Positions 1 to 8,071 of a stretch of DNA of 64,000 nt are shown in pieces. Origin of the DNA: Nostoc sp. NMS7 (GTDB taxonomy: Bacteria; Cyanobacteriota; Cyanobacteriia; Cyanobacteriales; Nostocaceae); assembly GCF_017115085.1 (NCBI RefSeq), contig NZ_JABXKJ010000137.1, positions 1 through 64,000 of the forward strand, written 5' to 3'. How positions within the stretch are numbered: the stretch's first letter is position 1; each line of letters starts with the position of its first letter. The translations under genes and the position numbers were made by a program. Under the pieces are notes generated by a model. The model was not told the DNA's origin. It worked only from the letters and a program-made list of their open reading frames with translations, and did not search any database.

Positions 1-1
1 A

Positions 2-454
2 TTGATTCAACAATCGCTAATAATTTTTGCTTACCGCAACTTATTGAGCGGATACCTTACTTTTAACTCAGACATTTACAGCCAATTGCTGTCTCAACAT
101 CAACCTCGGATTATCAAGACAGAAGAGGAAAACGAGGAATTTTTAGAAACTGTTGAAGAACTGCTTTCTCGTTCCCATCTGACTTCTGAAGAAGATACTT
201 TGTTGGAATTATTGGTAAAACTGATTGAGGATTTTGAAGATAAGCACTATCAGCTTAGTGTTTCAACACCTCACTCAAGACTCAAGCATTTGATGGAAGC
301 TAGGAGTTTGGAACACCCTGATTTGGTAGAAATTCTTGGTTCGAGCGAGATTGTTACTAAAGTAATTAATGGTGAGTTAAAAATCACTAAAGAACAAGCT
401 GAGGCTTTGGGAAAATTTTTTCACGTTGATGCAAGTTTGTTTATTTTAGGATGA
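2..454 (+). CDS. HigA-like antitoxin / HTH regulator (5' end uncertain)
   Basis: This small acidic protein has a C-terminal helix-turn-helix-like segment (about residues 90-150) ending in a pattern seen in HigA/YgjM-type antitoxins, where the last helix reads LGKFFHVDASLF. Antitoxins of this type bind a toxin and repress their own operon. The frame is open to the window edge. The only starts are TTG codons, including one near position 43, where the more typical N-terminus (YLTFN...) begins, so the true start may be there or outside the window. No toxin gene is visible downstream; a HigB partner would have to lie upstream, off the window. The family assignment rests on the C-terminal pattern only. 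Confidence 0.6.
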   Translation: MIQQSLIIFAYRNLLSGYLTFNSDIYSQLLSQHQPRIIKTEEENEEFLETVEELLSRSHLTSEEDTLLELLVKLIEDFEDKHYQLSVSTPHSRLKHLMEARSLEHPDLVEILGSSEIVTKVINGELKITKEQAEALGKFFHVDASLFILG

Positions 455-534
455 GCGATCACTTTTTTCAAAAACAGCTAATTCAGATATATAAGGCGAT
501 GACACTTAGAATTGAAGCGCACAATATATCTACT

Positions 535-1764
535 TTACTCAGTATCTGGTAATTTCTCTTCATTTACTTCCTTGTGAAGAACACTTAATTCTGATTCTGA
601 TACTGCTCCTACAATATGTTCATTATTAATGTTTATAGGTTCTTTTTTTATGAGTTGCGTTTGGTATCTAACTGAAGGATTCAGAAAATCAGATTTAGGT
701 AAAGCTGCTTTCTTCATCTGTTCTAATATAGTGTTGGTTATATTATCTGTCACAATTTTAGCAGAGTTAGCAGCCTGTACCATCTGTTCTAATATACTAT
801 CAGCAAAAAATATAGGGGGGTTAGTTTGATTTAGATAAACTACAGATTGAGCAGATTGAGACAATGCATCCTGTATCATAATTTCTCTAGCTTCTTCAAT
901 AGATTCTGGCTGCTCTGGAAGCTTGAGAAAATTCTCAGCATATTTCATGAATCTATCAGTTGAATACATATAAAATTGAACCCCAGCTTCGGCTAACATT
1001 TCTTGTACTAACTCTGGTCTTGGGCTGATGGTTTTTCCATCACCTTTTAGCCACCAATCTGCCTTGTCATCATCTGTCACAAAGATTATAGGTTTTTTCT
1101 CATATTTGGCATAATTAATTAATTGAAACCAAATTATAGCATCACCATACTTATCTGGTACTGGTTTTCTGGAGCCATCCTCATAACCTGGTGGGATTGA
1201 ATATTTAAATCTTTCTTCTGCCCAGTTATAAATATCTTTTAGCTTATCTTGATTATTACCAATTCTGCCATTGAATACATTTATTATTTGCTCGTGAAAC
1301 TCATCATTTTTTATGAGTTCAGGATGCTTTTCTTTTGATTTTTGTAAATCATTTTTAACTGTTGTAACAACTTCTTTAATTGCTGTCTCAATAGTTAATA
1401 TTATTTCCTTAACATCAATTAAAGGGTGCTTTTTATATATTTCTAAATCTTTTTTTAGGCTTCCTATCTTTTCTATTTTTAAATTATCTTCTAAAAATTT
1501 TCCTATTTTATCATAAGCTTTTAACTGTTGAGATATGACATCTGGACGATTCTTGTGATATTCACAACCAACGTGATGTGTAATCCAAATCCTTTTCTGA
1601 ACCTTTTGAAGAATATCAAATAATCTTTCTCTAGTTTTAGGAGAGTAACGATAGATATGCAATAAAACATTTGTATCGAATGAAAAAATAGATTCTTTCC
1701 ATAGTTCAGCAAACTCTTCCTCTGTAGGCTGGTAATAGCCAGGAAATAAATCACGCATATTCAT
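535..1764 (-). CDS. PIN-like domain protein (DUF4935/PIN_8 type)
   Basis: The 409-residue protein opens with a conserved GYY...FDTNVLLH segment (Asp30 and Asn32), the first acidic motif of PIN-fold nucleases. A second acidic cluster, FVTDDDKADWW, lies near residue 230. PIN domains usually cleave RNA using metal ions held by such acids. The middle (about 90-190) is lysine/glutamate-rich and probably helical. The last 120 residues are low in recognisable motifs. Large PIN-like proteins of this kind occur as single genes, sometimes in defence-like settings, but nothing around this copy proves such a role. Its neighbours are an antitoxin-like ORF and uvrA. Function unknown; nuclease activity is inferred from the motif. 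Confidence 0.65.
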   Translation of the reverse strand: MNMRDLFPGYYQPTEEEFAELWKESIFSFDTNVLLHIYRYSPKTRERLFDILQKVQKRIWITHHVGCEYHKNRPDVISQQLKAYDKIGKFLEDNLKIEKIGSLKKDLEIYKKHPLIDVKEIILTIETAIKEVVTTVKNDLQKSKEKHPELIKNDEFHEQIINVFNGRIGNNQDKLKDIYNWAEERFKYSIPPGYEDGSRKPVPDKYGDAIIWFQLINYAKYEKKPIIFVTDDDKADWWLKGDGKTISPRPELVQEMLAEAGVQFYMYSTDRFMKYAENFLKLPEQPESIEEAREIMIQDALSQSAQSVVYLNQTNPPIFFADSILEQMVQAANSAKIVTDNITNTILEQMKKAALPKSDFLNPSVRYQTQLIKKEPININNEHIVGAVSESELSVLHKEVNEEKLPDTE

Positions 1765-1913
1765 TTTTTGATAATTCCCTAATATATGCTTAAAGTTTAG
1801 TGTCTATCCATACAAGGATAACACTCAACAATAAAAAAGGGGTTCTTAATAAAAGTCTTTCTTTTCGCACTCTTTGCTTTGTATCTTTGCACCTTTGTGT
1901 AAGACAAAAAACT

Positions 1914-4802
1914 CTACTTCTTCACCGCCGGATATTGTTTCAACACCTGCTGCAAATATTGCCCAGTATAAGACCTGGGATTTTTTGCAACTTCCTCTGG
2001 TGTCCCCACAGCAATCAATTCTCCCCCTTTGTCGCCACCTTCTGGCCCCAAATCTATCACCCAGTCAGAACAACGAATTACATCTAAGTTGTGTTCAATT
2101 ACTAAAATTGAATTACCTTTATCTACCAATCTTTGCAACACATCTAACAATTTATGGACATCGTAAAAAGATAACCCGGTTGTCGGTTCATCGATTAAAT
2201 AAAGTGTCTTACCTGTGGCGCGTCTAGATAATTCTGTGGCTAATTTCACTCGTTGCGCTTCACCACCAGATAAGGTAGTTGCAGGTTGTCCTAGTTGGAC
2301 ATAACCCAACCCGACATCAAATAAAGTTTGCAAACGCGCGATCGCTTTGGGAATATTTTGGAAAAAGTCTAAACTTTCCTCAACTGTCATTCTCAAAACA
2401 TCAGAAATAGACTTATCTTTGTACTTAACCTGCAAAGTTTCGCGGTTGTATCTTGCACCTTTACAAATTTCGCATTGCACGTAAACATCAGGGAGAAAGT
2501 TCATTTCAATAACATTCACACCCTGTCCGCTACAAGCTTCGCAACGTCCACCTTTAACGTTAAAAGAAAATTGTCCAGGTTTGTAACCCCTAGCTTTGGC
2601 TTCTACTGTTTGGGAAAATACATCTCGAATAGCATCAAAAATTCCTGTGTAAGTTGCAGGGTTAGAACGTGGTGTACGTCCAATAGGTGATTGATCGATA
2701 ACGATCGCTTTATCAATCGCGTTTAATCCCTGAATTTTATCCAAATGTCTGGGTAAGGGAACTTTCTTAGTTAAATGGTGTTGCAGAGATGGGAACAGCA
2801 ACTCGTTAATGAGGGTAGATTTGCCAGAACCAGATACACCTGTAATGGCGACAAGTTTACCTAATGGAATTTCTACATCTATATTTCTTAAATTGTTGCG
2901 ATGAGCATTTTTAATTCCTAAACTCCGCCCATTTCCTTCTCGGCGTTCTGGTGGTGTGGTAATTACTCGCCTTCCTGATAAATATGCACCAGTCAAGGAA
3001 TCTTCGGCTGCTAGCAACGCCTGAAAATCACCTTGGGCGACAATATTTCCGCCGTGAATTCCTGCACCAGGGCCAATGTCAACTATGTAGTTGGCTGCAC
3101 GAATTGTTTCTTCATCATGCTCAACGACAATTAATGTATTACCCAAATCGCGCAATTTAGTTAAAGTTTTCAGTAACCTGCCATTATCTCGTTGATGCAA
3201 TCCAATACTCGGTTCATCTAAAACGTAGAGAACTCCTGTTAAACCAGAACCAATTTGCGTTGCTAGACGAATTCGTTGGGCTTCGCCACCAGAAAGGGTC
3301 ATTGCCGGACGATCAAGGGTGAGATAATCTAAACCTACATCCAACAAAAATTGCAATCTTGCTTTGATTTCTCGGAGTACTAAATCAGCAATTTGTAACT
3401 GGCGATCGCTCAACTTAAATTGATCAATTCTCTCCCGACAATCCCGAATCGATACCCCAGTCAATTCTAAAATTCCATATTGTCCCAACTTCACCGCTAA
3501 AGCTTCCGGTTTTAACCGTTTTCCCTGACAAACTTCACACGGTTGATCAATTAAATACTGCTCTAATTTTTGCTTAACTAACTCAGAACCACCCTCATAT
3601 TGTCGTTGCAAAATCGGAATAGCACCTTTAAAACTCTGCTTCCTCTGTGCCTCTGCGGTTCGTTCATCTTTCTCTCCATACAAAACAATTTGCTGCTGTT
3701 CTTCTGTCAGCTTGCTCCAATTTGTCTGTAACTCAAACCCATAGCTCTGACCTACGCTATAAAGTAATTCCAAATAATAAGAATTATCTTTTTCTGACCA
3801 AGGCGCGATCGCAGCATAAAGTGGCGCTTCCGAGTCGGGTATGATCAAATCAGGCGCAAATCTTCTTAAAGTCCCGATTCCATGACAGTGCGGACAAGCA
3901 CCATAAGGTGAGTTAAACGAGAACAATCGCGGCGATAGTTCCTCCATGACCGCCCCATGTTCTGGACAAGCAAAGTTTTCCGAAAATACTAATTCTTCTT
4001 CTTTTTCTTGTCCGTCATCACCAAGTAGACTCACCAGAATGGTCGCAATCCCACCCGATTGCTTGAGACACGTAGACAAGGAATCAACCAAACGCTCTTG
4101 GATATCAGCCTTTTTCACCAAGCGGTCAATTACCACTTCGATGGTATGGGTAAAATTTTTATCCAATTCAATCGAATCTGACAGTTCGCGGACTTCGCCA
4201 TTAATCCGCACGCGGACAAAACCTTGAGATGCCAGACTTGACAAAAGCTTACGATGTGTGCCTTTTTTCCCCCGGACAACGGGTGCAAGAATTTGGAAGC
4301 GAGTGCGATCGCTTAATTCCATAATCCGATCGCACATCTCATCGATTGTCTGGGGTGCAATACAGCGATCGCATATCGGACAGTGGGGTTCACCAGCCCG
4401 ACCAAATAACAGCCGCAGATAGTCGTAAATCTCCGTTACCGTACCCACAGTGGAACGGGGGTTATGAGAGGTTGACTTTTGGTCAATGGAAATTGCTGGA
4501 CTTAAGCCTTCAATCGCCTCCACATCCGGCTTATCCAACTGTCCTAAAAATTGCCGTGCGTAGGCGCTGAGGGATTCTACATAACGACGTTGCCCTTCAG
4601 CGAAAATCGTATCAAAGGCCAGGGAAGACTTACCAGAACCAGAAACGCCAGTGAATACGATTAGGCGATCGCGCGGCAGTTCCAAGTCAATATTTTTCAG
4701 ATTATGCTGCCTAGCACCCCGAATCCGAATCGTATTCTGGCTGTTGTGGCTGGGGTGCGGAAGATGTCCATTCAAGGATGCTGCTAGCTGTTGGTCTGAC
4801 AT
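1914..4802 (-). CDS. uvrA: Excinuclease ABC subunit UvrA
   Basis: UvrA is the damage-recognising ATPase of nucleotide excision repair; it loads UvrB on distorted DNA in the cytoplasm. The 962-residue length is typical, with a short extra N-terminus of about 20 residues. Two ABC ATPase modules are complete. The first Walker A (GVSGSGKSS) is at residues 52-60 and the second (GVSGSGKST) is near residue 665. Both ABC signatures (LSGGEAQR) are present. Cysteine pairs of the zinc modules are visible (CPIC near 140, CPHC in the middle, CEAC...CEIC in the second half). The gene stands alone, with no uvrB or uvrC nearby, as is usual in cyanobacteria. Confidence 0.97.
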   Translation of the reverse strand: MSDQQLAASLNGHLPHPSHNSQNTIRIRGARQHNLKNIDLELPRDRLIVFTGVSGSGKSSLAFDTIFAEGQRRYVESLSAYARQFLGQLDKPDVEAIEGLSPAISIDQKSTSHNPRSTVGTVTEIYDYLRLLFGRAGEPHCPICDRCIAPQTIDEMCDRIMELSDRTRFQILAPVVRGKKGTHRKLLSSLASQGFVRVRINGEVRELSDSIELDKNFTHTIEVVIDRLVKKADIQERLVDSLSTCLKQSGGIATILVSLLGDDGQEKEEELVFSENFACPEHGAVMEELSPRLFSFNSPYGACPHCHGIGTLRRFAPDLIIPDSEAPLYAAIAPWSEKDNSYYLELLYSVGQSYGFELQTNWSKLTEEQQQIVLYGEKDERTAEAQRKQSFKGAIPILQRQYEGGSELVKQKLEQYLIDQPCEVCQGKRLKPEALAVKLGQYGILELTGVSIRDCRERIDQFKLSDRQLQIADLVLREIKARLQFLLDVGLDYLTLDRPAMTLSGGEAQRIRLATQIGSGLTGVLYVLDEPSIGLHQRDNGRLLKTLTKLRDLGNTLIVVEHDEETIRAANYIVDIGPGAGIHGGNIVAQGDFQALLAAEDSLTGAYLSGRRVITTPPERREGNGRSLGIKNAHRNNLRNIDVEIPLGKLVAITGVSGSGKSTLINELLFPSLQHHLTKKVPLPRHLDKIQGLNAIDKAIVIDQSPIGRTPRSNPATYTGIFDAIRDVFSQTVEAKARGYKPGQFSFNVKGGRCEACSGQGVNVIEMNFLPDVYVQCEICKGARYNRETLQVKYKDKSISDVLRMTVEESLDFFQNIPKAIARLQTLFDVGLGYVQLGQPATTLSGGEAQRVKLATELSRRATGKTLYLIDEPTTGLSFYDVHKLLDVLQRLVDKGNSILVIEHNLDVIRCSDWVIDLGPEGGDKGGELIAVGTPEEVAKNPRSYTGQYLQQVLKQYPAVKK

Positions 4803-5132
4803 ATTGGGCGGCGAAGAGGGAGTTTCTGTTGAAACAGTCCTTAATAATACTATCTTTAATTGATTTATAGTAGAACAATAGTACTGTTTTAAATTGAAGT
4901 TGTACTTGAGATATTCTGATTATGCTAGCCAATGCCGCCACCCATGATGTCACCTGGGAAAAGTTAGCGCAGTTATACCCCACGACTGCAAGCTGATATC
5001 CCCCTAATTGTGATGGAATTTATCTCTCAAAGTTGGTTTTTTCAACATCCTTCGCCTGCTACTAGATAGCGATCGCCCTGTACCAGTTACATCAATGCTA
5101 ATACATATGTACTAAAACTTAGTGATTGCCTG

Positions 5133-5396
5133 TGCCAGTTGCGTAAGTCCTGTATTGATTTACGACTCTATGTGCATTCACAGTTTTAGTCCGTCCCATC
5201 AAGCGATGGCTCCATTTGTGAGTCTGTCCTGTTTGTGCGATCGTAATCTAGTAACGTGCAGTCTCTTGAGAACACCACAGAACCTTGGAGATTGTACGCG
5301 GATGCTGACTATAAGGGTTTTGCTCAAACCTATAGACCTGATAAGGTTTTGATATTTACTCCACCTGGAAAGTATGTAACCCACCTTTGCCATTAG
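5133..5396 (+). pseudogene. Decayed beta/gamma-crystallin-like gene
   Basis: One reading frame (codons starting at positions divisible by 3) holds pieces that fit two Greek-key motifs. An early LRLYVHSQF is followed by a TAG, then after a TAA comes SSNVQSL. Next is a well-preserved second half with WRLYADADYKG and GKYVTHL, ending at the TAG at 5394-5396. The pattern LY-x-x-x-x-[FY]-x-G is the core of beta/gamma-crystallin repeats. The two in-frame stops and the lack of a start make this a remnant. A living crystallin-type gene lies 1.75 kb downstream (7146-7490). Assignment is by eye from motif spacing only; a chance match cannot be excluded. Confidence 0.45.
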
Positions 5397-5423
5397 TTTT
5401 GTGAAGTAATTTTACAAAAACTA

Positions 5424-5450
5424 ATGCCTTGCGTAAAACACAGACATAAC
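5424..5450. repeat. 27-bp exact repeat, copy 1 (upstream of the AraC gene)
   Basis: These 27 bases occur identically at 7043-7069. The similarity extends loosely about 30 bp to the left in both copies, starting with tagttttgtga. This copy lies 47 bp before the start of the AraC-family regulator and just after the crystallin remnant. The other lies before the crystallin precursor. A shared promoter or operator is possible, as is a duplicated 3' flank of peptide genes. Confidence 0.7.
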
Positions 5451-5497
5451 TCTCTGAGTAATAGCTAGCAACTCAAAATAATAAATTTTGTGGAAGT

Positions 5498-6271
5498 ATG
5501 GTTTCTAGCAATGGGATTTTAGAACAATGCAATTTTCTTCAAGTCACACTGCCGCATATCTGGGATCATGATCTAAGCGATGTCTACGATGAGCAACTCT
5601 TGGAGACGCTACGCGAACCCTTACGCCAGCAGAGTTTCTTAGCCTTACAGAGAACCAATAGAGCGTTAGAGTCAAAAGTCCAAGAGCTTTTAGCTGAATT
5701 AACCACTGCTAAAGAGCAATTTTGTCGTGAGAAAGCTTCAGATCAGCAGACACAGACAGAATTAGAAAAGTCCCTTTCTTTGCTTCAGGCAACTTTAGAT
5801 TCCACAGAAGAATTATTGTCAGCGATCGCTCCTCGACTGGAAAAACACGTCGCCTCAAAGCAGTGCGATTTGGCTAAATATCAGCGAATATCAGAATCAC
5901 AGAGGCTCTTTCCTACTGACGTGCAACTAAAGGAAGTTTTTGATTATATCGAAGCTAATTATCATCAATCGATTGGTTTAAGTAACGTAGCTGTTGCAGT
6001 TGGTTATTCCGCAGCTTATTTAACCAATCTAGTGCGACGCAAAACGGGAAAAACAGTAAATGATTGGATCTTTGAACGCCGGATGCTAGCTGCGCGTACT
6101 TTGCTTCTGGAAACCAACCAGCCAGTTAATCAGATTGCTTGTGCAATAGGCTATCAGTATGAAGGATATTTCTTTCGTCAATTTCGCCAGTTTCATGGTA
6201 CTACACCTCAAGCTTGGCGTAATACTCAGCGTTCTAATATTAGTGTCAATCACGAGCAACATAATGAATAG
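5498..6271 (+). CDS. AraC-family transcriptional regulator with coiled-coil N-terminus
   Basis: The C-terminal 100 residues (about 150-250) form the double helix-turn-helix of AraC/XylS regulators, including the hallmark PVNQIACAIGYQYEGYFFRQFRQFHGTTPQAWR-type second HTH segment (only the pattern is cited; it is complete). The N-terminus has no sugar-binding cupin. Instead residues 45-115 are rich in Leu/Glu/Lys/Gln and look like a coiled coil, so dimerisation without a small-molecule pocket is likely. ATG 5498 follows a weak tggaag ribosome site. The gene stands directly before two exported peptide precursors and their ABC exporter in the same orientation, so it is a candidate regulator of them. 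Codons around 5594-5610 match a dispersed genomic repeat. Confidence 0.88.
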   Translation: MVSSNGILEQCNFLQVTLPHIWDHDLSDVYDEQLLETLREPLRQQSFLALQRTNRALESKVQELLAELTTAKEQFCREKASDQQTQTELEKSLSLLQATLDSTEELLSAIAPRLEKHVASKQCDLAKYQRISESQRLFPTDVQLKEVFDYIEANYHQSIGLSNVAVAVGYSAAYLTNLVRRKTGKTVNDWIFERRMLAARTLLLETNQPVNQIACAIGYQYEGYFFRQFRQFHGTTPQAWRNTQRSNISVNHEQHNE

Positions 6272-6503
6272 TTTTAACAACAAAATGTGCATTGTTCCTA
6301 CAACTTTTATTTCCTACACTACTAAATATAGGAATGCAACTTGATTCTTGAAAGCAGACTAAGACTAAAAGATTTATCCAAATAATACTCATATCTTGGA
6401 AAGCTTTCAGTAATCAAATAAAATTCCTATTAATACAGCTTACTTTTAAAAAAAAGTAGCTTGTCAAGCGTTGATTCCAATGTCTTTGTATCATCTTATT
6501 GAT

Positions 6504-6520
6504 AATTTTTGCAGAACAAT
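6504..6520 (+). promoter_or_regulatory. 17-bp leader motif shared by the two precursor genes, copy 1
   Basis: The 17 bases at 6504-6520 recur exactly at 7105-7121. They sit 36 bp before the start of the first precursor here, and 24 bp before the start of the second there. The conserved position upstream of two otherwise unrelated coding regions suggests a common promoter element or 5'-UTR signal. Confidence 0.5.
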
Positions 6521-6556
6521 GCACCCTCTATAAAGAGAAATAAAAGGAAAGTGACA

Positions 6557-6997
6557 ATGTTAAACACCAAAGAATACTTCAAACAACTTGATGCAACTCT
6601 TGCGGTTAAGGAAGTTAATAATGAGATTGCTGCTTTAGACTCTCTGATTGAAGACATTTCAGAGGACAAGTCTGCTTCTGTAGCAGGAGGAGCCGTATCA
6701 AACATCGGAGGCAGAATTCCGAGAATAGGATCAACGACATTCCCAACAGCGTATACCACCACTAAGCAATTCAACGACATTTCAATTCGATTGACTACGA
6801 ACCCTTACGCCCTGAGCGTTACAGCCGTACGTGCCGACGGTCGCGGTAATGTAAGTAGTTACTCAAGGAATATTCCTGCAAACTACCACGGAGTCGTCAC
6901 TGTTGCGGCAGACGTGCGCGATGGAACCAGGTTCAAGCTCAACTTTAATGCTACGACGCTAAATTACTTCGACATAGCAGGGCGGATCACCTATTAG
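6557..6997 (+). CDS. Double-glycine-leader secreted peptide precursor, unknown core
   Basis: The 146-residue product has an acidic, helical N-terminal segment (residues 1-45) rich in Leu, Ile and Glu, ending in SVAGG at 41-45. This is the form of a leader cut by C39 peptidases. The core (46-146) is Thr/Asn/Arg-rich, without cysteines, and alternates hydrophobic and polar residues as a beta-sandwich would. I do not recognise its family. ATG 6557 is chosen because it follows aaaggaaa at good spacing; the longer frame starting at 6509 has no ribosome site. The gene is followed by a second GG-leader gene and 1.1 kb later by a C39-ABC exporter, its likely export route. A bacteriocin or surface role is possible but unproven. 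Confidence 0.72.
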   Translation: MLNTKEYFKQLDATLAVKEVNNEIAALDSLIEDISEDKSASVAGGAVSNIGGRIPRIGSTTFPTAYTTTKQFNDISIRLTTNPYALSVTAVRADGRGNVSSYSRNIPANYHGVVTVAADVRDGTRFKLNFNATTLNYFDIAGRITY

Positions 6998-7042
6998 GAG
7001 GATGGCTCTAACTTCTAGTTTTGTGACAAATATTACAACAAT

Positions 7043-7069
7043 ATGCCTTGCGTAAAACACAGACATAAC
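7043..7069. repeat. 27-bp exact repeat, copy 2 (upstream of the crystallin precursor)
   Basis: Identical to 5424-5450. It lies between the two precursor genes, 45 bp after the stop of the first and 76 bp before the start of the second. Confidence 0.7.
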
Positions 7070-7104
7070 AAAGCTGAACAACTGGTTTTAGGTATTGCTT
7101 AATC

Positions 7105-7121
7105 AATTTTTGCAGAACAAT
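7105..7121 (+). promoter_or_regulatory. 17-bp leader motif, copy 2
   Basis: Exact match to 6504-6520, located 24 bp before ATG 7146. An aggagaa ribosome-binding site follows at about 7135. The pair marks the two precursor genes as commonly controlled units. Confidence 0.5.
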
Positions 7122-7145
7122 TCATACTTTAATAGGAGAAAAACA

Positions 7146-7490
7146 ATGTCTAACATCGACAAAGCAATTTGTACTTCTGACCAACAACTATTTACAGAAT
7201 TAACTCCTGAAGAAGGAGCCGTCATCGAAGGTGGTGCAGACTTAGAACTTTACAATGGCGACAAATTTAGGGGTAAGATAGTGGCTACAAATAAAAGCAT
7301 CCGGAATGTAGGTGATACCGCAAATGACCTAACTACCTCAGCTATAGTTAAGCGTGGTACATGGCTCTTATGGACAGGCGCGAATTTCACGGGGACATCT
7401 AGACGAGTAGGAGTAGGAAAGTATCCGAATCTTTTCTTTGACATAGGCTTGCCTAACGATTCGATCTCATCGGTTCAGCGTGTAAAATAA
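7146..7490 (+). CDS. GG-leader precursor with a beta/gamma-crystallin core
   Basis: The 114-residue product splits into a 30-residue leader, acidic and ending VIEGG (29-30), and an 84-residue core. The core reads as two Greek-key motifs of the beta/gamma-crystallin family: LELYNGDKFRG (33-43) and WLLWTGANFTG (73-83). Each is closed by a calcium-binding consensus [ND][ND]xx[ST]S: NDLTTS at 60-65 and NDSISS at 104-109. Crystallins of this kind in microbes bind calcium and are often stable extracellular proteins. The leader implies cleavage and export by the C39-ABC transporter encoded at 8072. ATG 7146 follows aggagaa. The precursor shares its upstream elements with the preceding gene. Fold and calcium motifs are read directly; export is inferred. 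Confidence 0.8.
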   Translation: MSNIDKAICTSDQQLFTELTPEEGAVIEGGADLELYNGDKFRGKIVATNKSIRNVGDTANDLTTSAIVKRGTWLLWTGANFTGTSRRVGVGKYPNLFFDIGLPNDSISSVQRVK

Positions 7491-7597
7491 TCCCGTAGAA
7501 AACCGAAACCGTGCAGAGCGACTGTCTTTACGCTCATCCGTGAGAGGTTAGAATAGAGTAAATTTTGTCAATCACCTAAAATACTCAAATCGGCTGA

Positions 7598-7681
7598 ATG
7601 AAAATGATAATCGTGCAAGAGGGTAGGATAGGAGTTCAGCGTTGTTCGCCTCCTACCCCATTGTTTAATTATCATTTTCAT
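7598..7681. other. Nested stem-loop, possible structured RNA or terminator
   Basis: A perfect 14-bp inverted repeat (7598-7611 with 7668-7681) encloses a second perfect 8-bp inverted repeat (7621-7628 with 7651-7658). The element lies about 110 bp after the crystallin precursor and 390 bp before the exporter. There is no T-run after it, so it is not a standard terminator. It could protect or process mRNA, or be a small mobile repeat. The rest of 7491-8071 is AT-rich and shows no gene that I can support. Confidence 0.55.
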
Positions 7682-8071
7682 CAAACTTTTTGGCAGCTTA
7701 AATATGAGATGAAACAGTATTGTAACAACAGAAGAACTTTGCAAAACTAAGTTTCATTGAACCTATTCCACTAATAAAATTCTGTTAACCCAGATGTGAA
7801 TTGTGGCTAGACAAAGAAAAGCATTGAAACAGGCTGAGATTCTTTCCCATCGAACAAAGAGTCTGCGATATTTTCGTTGAAACCAGGCAAAACAAGGCTC
7901 TTGTTGAAAACGTGGGACTGAAATTTTAATTTTTTCTTAGTCTTCCAATTTAATTAGGTTGACCTACTTAGTCATTTTTGACTTTAGTTAAGCACCTCTA
8001 ACATTTTGAAAACTAGCTTTGATCGAGGTGAAAGCCCCGGCTCACTTTCTTTTATGCGTAAGTTTTAAGTT

